Below, one piece after another: positions 62,208 through 64,000 of a stretch of 64,000 nucleotides of DNA. Each line of letters begins with the position of its first letter. The stretch's first letter is position 1. The notes below the pieces were generated by a model. The model was given only the letters and a program-made list of their open reading frames with translations. It was not told the DNA's origin and made no database searches. Position numbers and translations under genes: made by a program. Where the stretch lies: NCBI GenBank assembly GCA_963776665.1, contig CAVZNQ010000014.1:41981-105980 (forward strand), read 5' to 3'. Origin of the DNA: Roseiarcus sp963776665. GTDB lineage: Bacteria > Pseudomonadota > Alphaproteobacteria > Rhizobiales > Beijerinckiaceae.

Positions 62208-63479
62208 CTAGCTGGGGAATGCAAGCCTGCACGCGCGCGCCGCGTCGGAACCCTCGGCCTTCTCGCCTTCAACCCGCACGCGCGCCGTGAAAACGTCGAA
62301 CGGGTCGGAGGCCGGCGGATGCACCTCGCCGACCAGAATCGTGCCCATGAGCCCGTGGTCAGCCGCGCGGAAAGATGCGCGATTGGAGTCGAGCGCGATA
62401 TCCGCGGGCAACGTGTATCCCTCAAGCGCGCGGGCGAGCACGACTGCATCGAGCGACTTCTCATTATTGGCGATCTGCGCGATCGTGCGGATTCCGGCAT
62501 AGCCGAACCAACTGCGCGCGCTCGCGGCCTTGCCGGTGCGGCTACGGATGGCGGCGTCGAACGTCCTGATCCCAGAGACGTCAGGTTGATTCCACCACCA
62601 TTCCATGGTCCACCAGCCGACCCGGGCTTCGTCGGGCACGGACAGAATGCTCTCCAGCTCGAACAGAGCGCCACCGACCGCCATGTGATCGGCGAGCCCG
62701 AAGCTGGCGATCTGCTTCAGGCTGTTGACTTGATCTTCGCCGCCCATGAGATCGATCAGCACATTCGGGCGAAATGCCGCCGCGTTGGTTAGAGCGTCGG
62801 AATAATCGACAGTGCCGACTGGCAGAAAGTCGGCCGCCCAGCCCCCGCCATGCTGGCGAAGCTTGAGTTCGAATGCCTCCTGCAGCGCGTGGCCATAGAC
62901 ATAGTCTGGCGTCAGAAAATACCATCGTGCGCCGAATTTTTCGATCAGCACTTCGGCAATCGCGTTCGCCTCCATCGTCGTCGATTTGCAGACGCGAAAG
63001 ACATTCCAGCTGCACTGGCTGCCAGTGATTTCGTCGGTATGCCCGCCGGTCACGATCTGCAGCTTGCGTTTCTCGGCAGTCACCCGCGTCATCGCGAGCG
63101 CCACCGCCGAGTTGACGTTGCCAGTGATGAAATCGACCTGGTCTTTGTCGATCAGCTGCCGGGTCTGTTCGACTCCGGTCGAGATCACGTTCCCGGAATC
63201 GGCGACCAGGAGCTGCGCCTCGCGGCCTAGGATCCCGCCGCTTTGATTGATCTCTTCGATGGCGAGCTGAGCACCCGCGACCTCCGCTTCAGCAAGCTGT
63301 TGAAAAACCCCGCTCAGCGGCTCGACCATACCGATTTTTACCGGCGCGTCTTCGCGAGCCCGGATCGCAATCGGCGCCGCGATGGCGCCCGCGGTCCATG
63401 CCAGGCCGGCTTTGAGCACGGCGCGCCGGCCAATTCGGAGTGAGTGCTGGGGCGCTGCTTGCCGCGTTTTTGTGAACAA
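62208..63479 (-). CDS. ABC transporter substrate-binding protein, branched-chain amino acid/amide type
   Basis: 423 residues. A Tat-type signal (GRRAVLKAGLAWTAGAIAAP) is followed by a type I periplasmic binding fold: VKIGMVEPLSGVFQQLAEAEVAGAQLAIEEINQSGGILGRE, GNVNSAVALAMTRVTAEKRK, WYFLTPDYVYGHAL and DLMGGEDQVNSLKQ. Similar to LivJ, AmiC and urea receptors (UrtA). No permease or ATPase genes are in view; they may lie beyond the window. It converges on the RND adaptor 10 bases away. Confidence 0.85.
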   Translation of the reverse strand: MFTKTRQAAPQHSLRIGRRAVLKAGLAWTAGAIAAPIAIRAREDAPVKIGMVEPLSGVFQQLAEAEVAGAQLAIEEINQSGGILGREAQLLVADSGNVISTGVEQTRQLIDKDQVDFITGNVNSAVALAMTRVTAEKRKLQIVTGGHTDEITGSQCSWNVFRVCKSTTMEANAIAEVLIEKFGARWYFLTPDYVYGHALQEAFELKLRQHGGGWAADFLPVGTVDYSDALTNAAAFRPNVLIDLMGGEDQVNSLKQIASFGLADHMAVGGALFELESILSVPDEARVGWWTMEWWWNQPDVSGIRTFDAAIRSRTGKAASARSWFGYAGIRTIAQIANNEKSLDAVVLARALEGYTLPADIALDSNRASFRAADHGLMGTILVGEVHPPASDPFDVFTARVRVEGEKAEGSDAARACRLAFPS

Positions 63480-63567
63480 CTTGTCGGCTCCGAGCCAGCC
63501 AGATCAACCTTTAGTGGCCCTCGCATGCGTCGGCAAGGCACACGACGGTGTCATGTGGGTCGCAGAC

Positions 63568-63604
63568 GATATGTCCGGTTTAGGTAGCGCACGATCTGTC
63601 CGGT
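63568..63604. repeat. two direct copies of GATMTGTCCGGT
   Basis: GATATGTCCGGT (63568) and GATCTGTCCGGT (63593), 25 bases apart. Similar short repeats occur at ends of some insertion sequences; no transposase is visible in the window. Confidence 0.4.
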
Positions 63605-63632
63605 AGGTCTGGCCCCTTTGGGAGGGGTTTGA

Positions 63633-63791
63633 ATGCGCCGGTCGGTAGCCCTTCAGGGGGTGCGCGGTTTTTTGAATCTTCTCCACCGCTGGGAATCGGC
63701 GGAGCTGAACAAGGCGGCGGCGGAAGTGCTCGCTAGAGCGTTCGCCGGGCGCGACTGGCTCAATCCGGAGAGTACTGCGATTCCCGGCTGA
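63633..63791 (+). CDS. short hypothetical ORF
   Basis: 52 residues after GGGAGGGG-TTTGA-ATG: RGFLNLLHRWESAELNKAAA, EVLARAFAGRDWLNPES. Protein-like helical composition but no family. It may be the start of, or a remnant from, a mobile element. The remaining 200 bases to the window end hold nothing recognisable. Confidence 0.3.
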   Translation: MRRSVALQGVRGFLNLLHRWESAELNKAAAEVLARAFAGRDWLNPESTAIPG

Positions 63792-64000
63792 GACCCGATA
63801 AATTGATTGATATTCGCCCGGCTGCCATTGAGCTCTTCATTGCGCCGGCATTCTCGAAGGGGCCACCCGAAGCGGAAGTTTCCCCCGCACGACGACTGGG
63901 CGGCGAACGACGCGATCGTCGAGTGAAGCCACCGATGGCTAAGCGAACCGGTCAAGACTGAACGGCCGCTATTTGCGCGAACCGGACGGCTGGAATCAAC

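Noticed and set aside
63633..64000. Transposase at the right end
   Set aside because: Short repeats look like an insertion-sequence end, but no transposase motif (DDE or HUH) is readable in the remaining bases.

Overview
The window is high-GC DNA (roughly mid-60s percent by eye) with dense, short-spaced genes of alphaproteobacterial type. Hyphomicrobiales markers include HspQ, IalB-like, DUF2336, DUF2937, YggT, mesaconyl-CoA hydratase and malyl-CoA lyase. Ethylmalonyl-CoA pathway genes, copper-oxidase remains and an XrtV-like exosortase suggest the Methylocystaceae/Beijerinckiaceae neighbourhood. That placement is inference; no rRNA is present.

Layout. 1-3.8 kb: end of an NDP-sugar/heptose cluster (two SDR enzymes, an AGE/Pmi-type isomerase, a nucleotidyltransferase fused to a HAD-like domain). 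3.9-12.3 kb: housekeeping and metabolism (malyl-CoA lyase, HspQ, IalB-like protein, YejA-like binding protein, FrnE-like DsbA, DUF2336, a MaoC/CitE-like pair). 12.6-20.1 kb: a membrane hydroxylase, a TetR-controlled RND pump and a fosmidomycin-resistance-type MFS pump. 20.2-27.3 kb: infC, a frameshifted multicopper oxidase, PadR regulator, cupin, proA, mog and DUF2937. 27.3-32.5 kb: a secreted beta-helix protein, an exosortase with its small accessory membrane protein, and a polyprenyl glycosylphosphotransferase, i.e. cell-surface functions. 33-43.6 kb: a secreted protease, a second RND pump, MgtC, and the operon yggT-mch-isochorismatase-like. 43.73 kb: tRNA-Ala(CGC).

From the tRNA to about 55.7 kb the character changes. 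There are small orphan ORFs, a serine-recombinase remnant beside the tRNA, a cyclase-TPR pseudogene with at least five frameshifts and an internal duplication, a DUF1330 pseudogene, three broken copies of one antitoxin-like tail, a truncated second TPR gene and a 3' fragment of smpB. This looks like an old, decaying integrated element.

Immediately after it (55.9-60.6 kb) lies an intact two-gene operon: a protein with three tandem TIR/TIR-like domains, overlapping by ATGA a 1026-residue nSTAND1-type NTPase with one membrane segment and a TPR-rich C-terminus. It has the architecture of a STAND-based conflict (anti-phage or cell-suicide) system and is the best candidate for an undescribed system here. 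It abuts a truncated RND permease whose adaptor gene follows intact, so it probably arrived by insertion. A Tat-exported type-I periplasmic binding protein and an insertion-sequence-like end close the window.

Several otherwise well-preserved genes (multicopper oxidase, PadR, glycosylphosphotransferase) are each one base out of frame. Sequencing or assembly error must be excluded before calling them biological.
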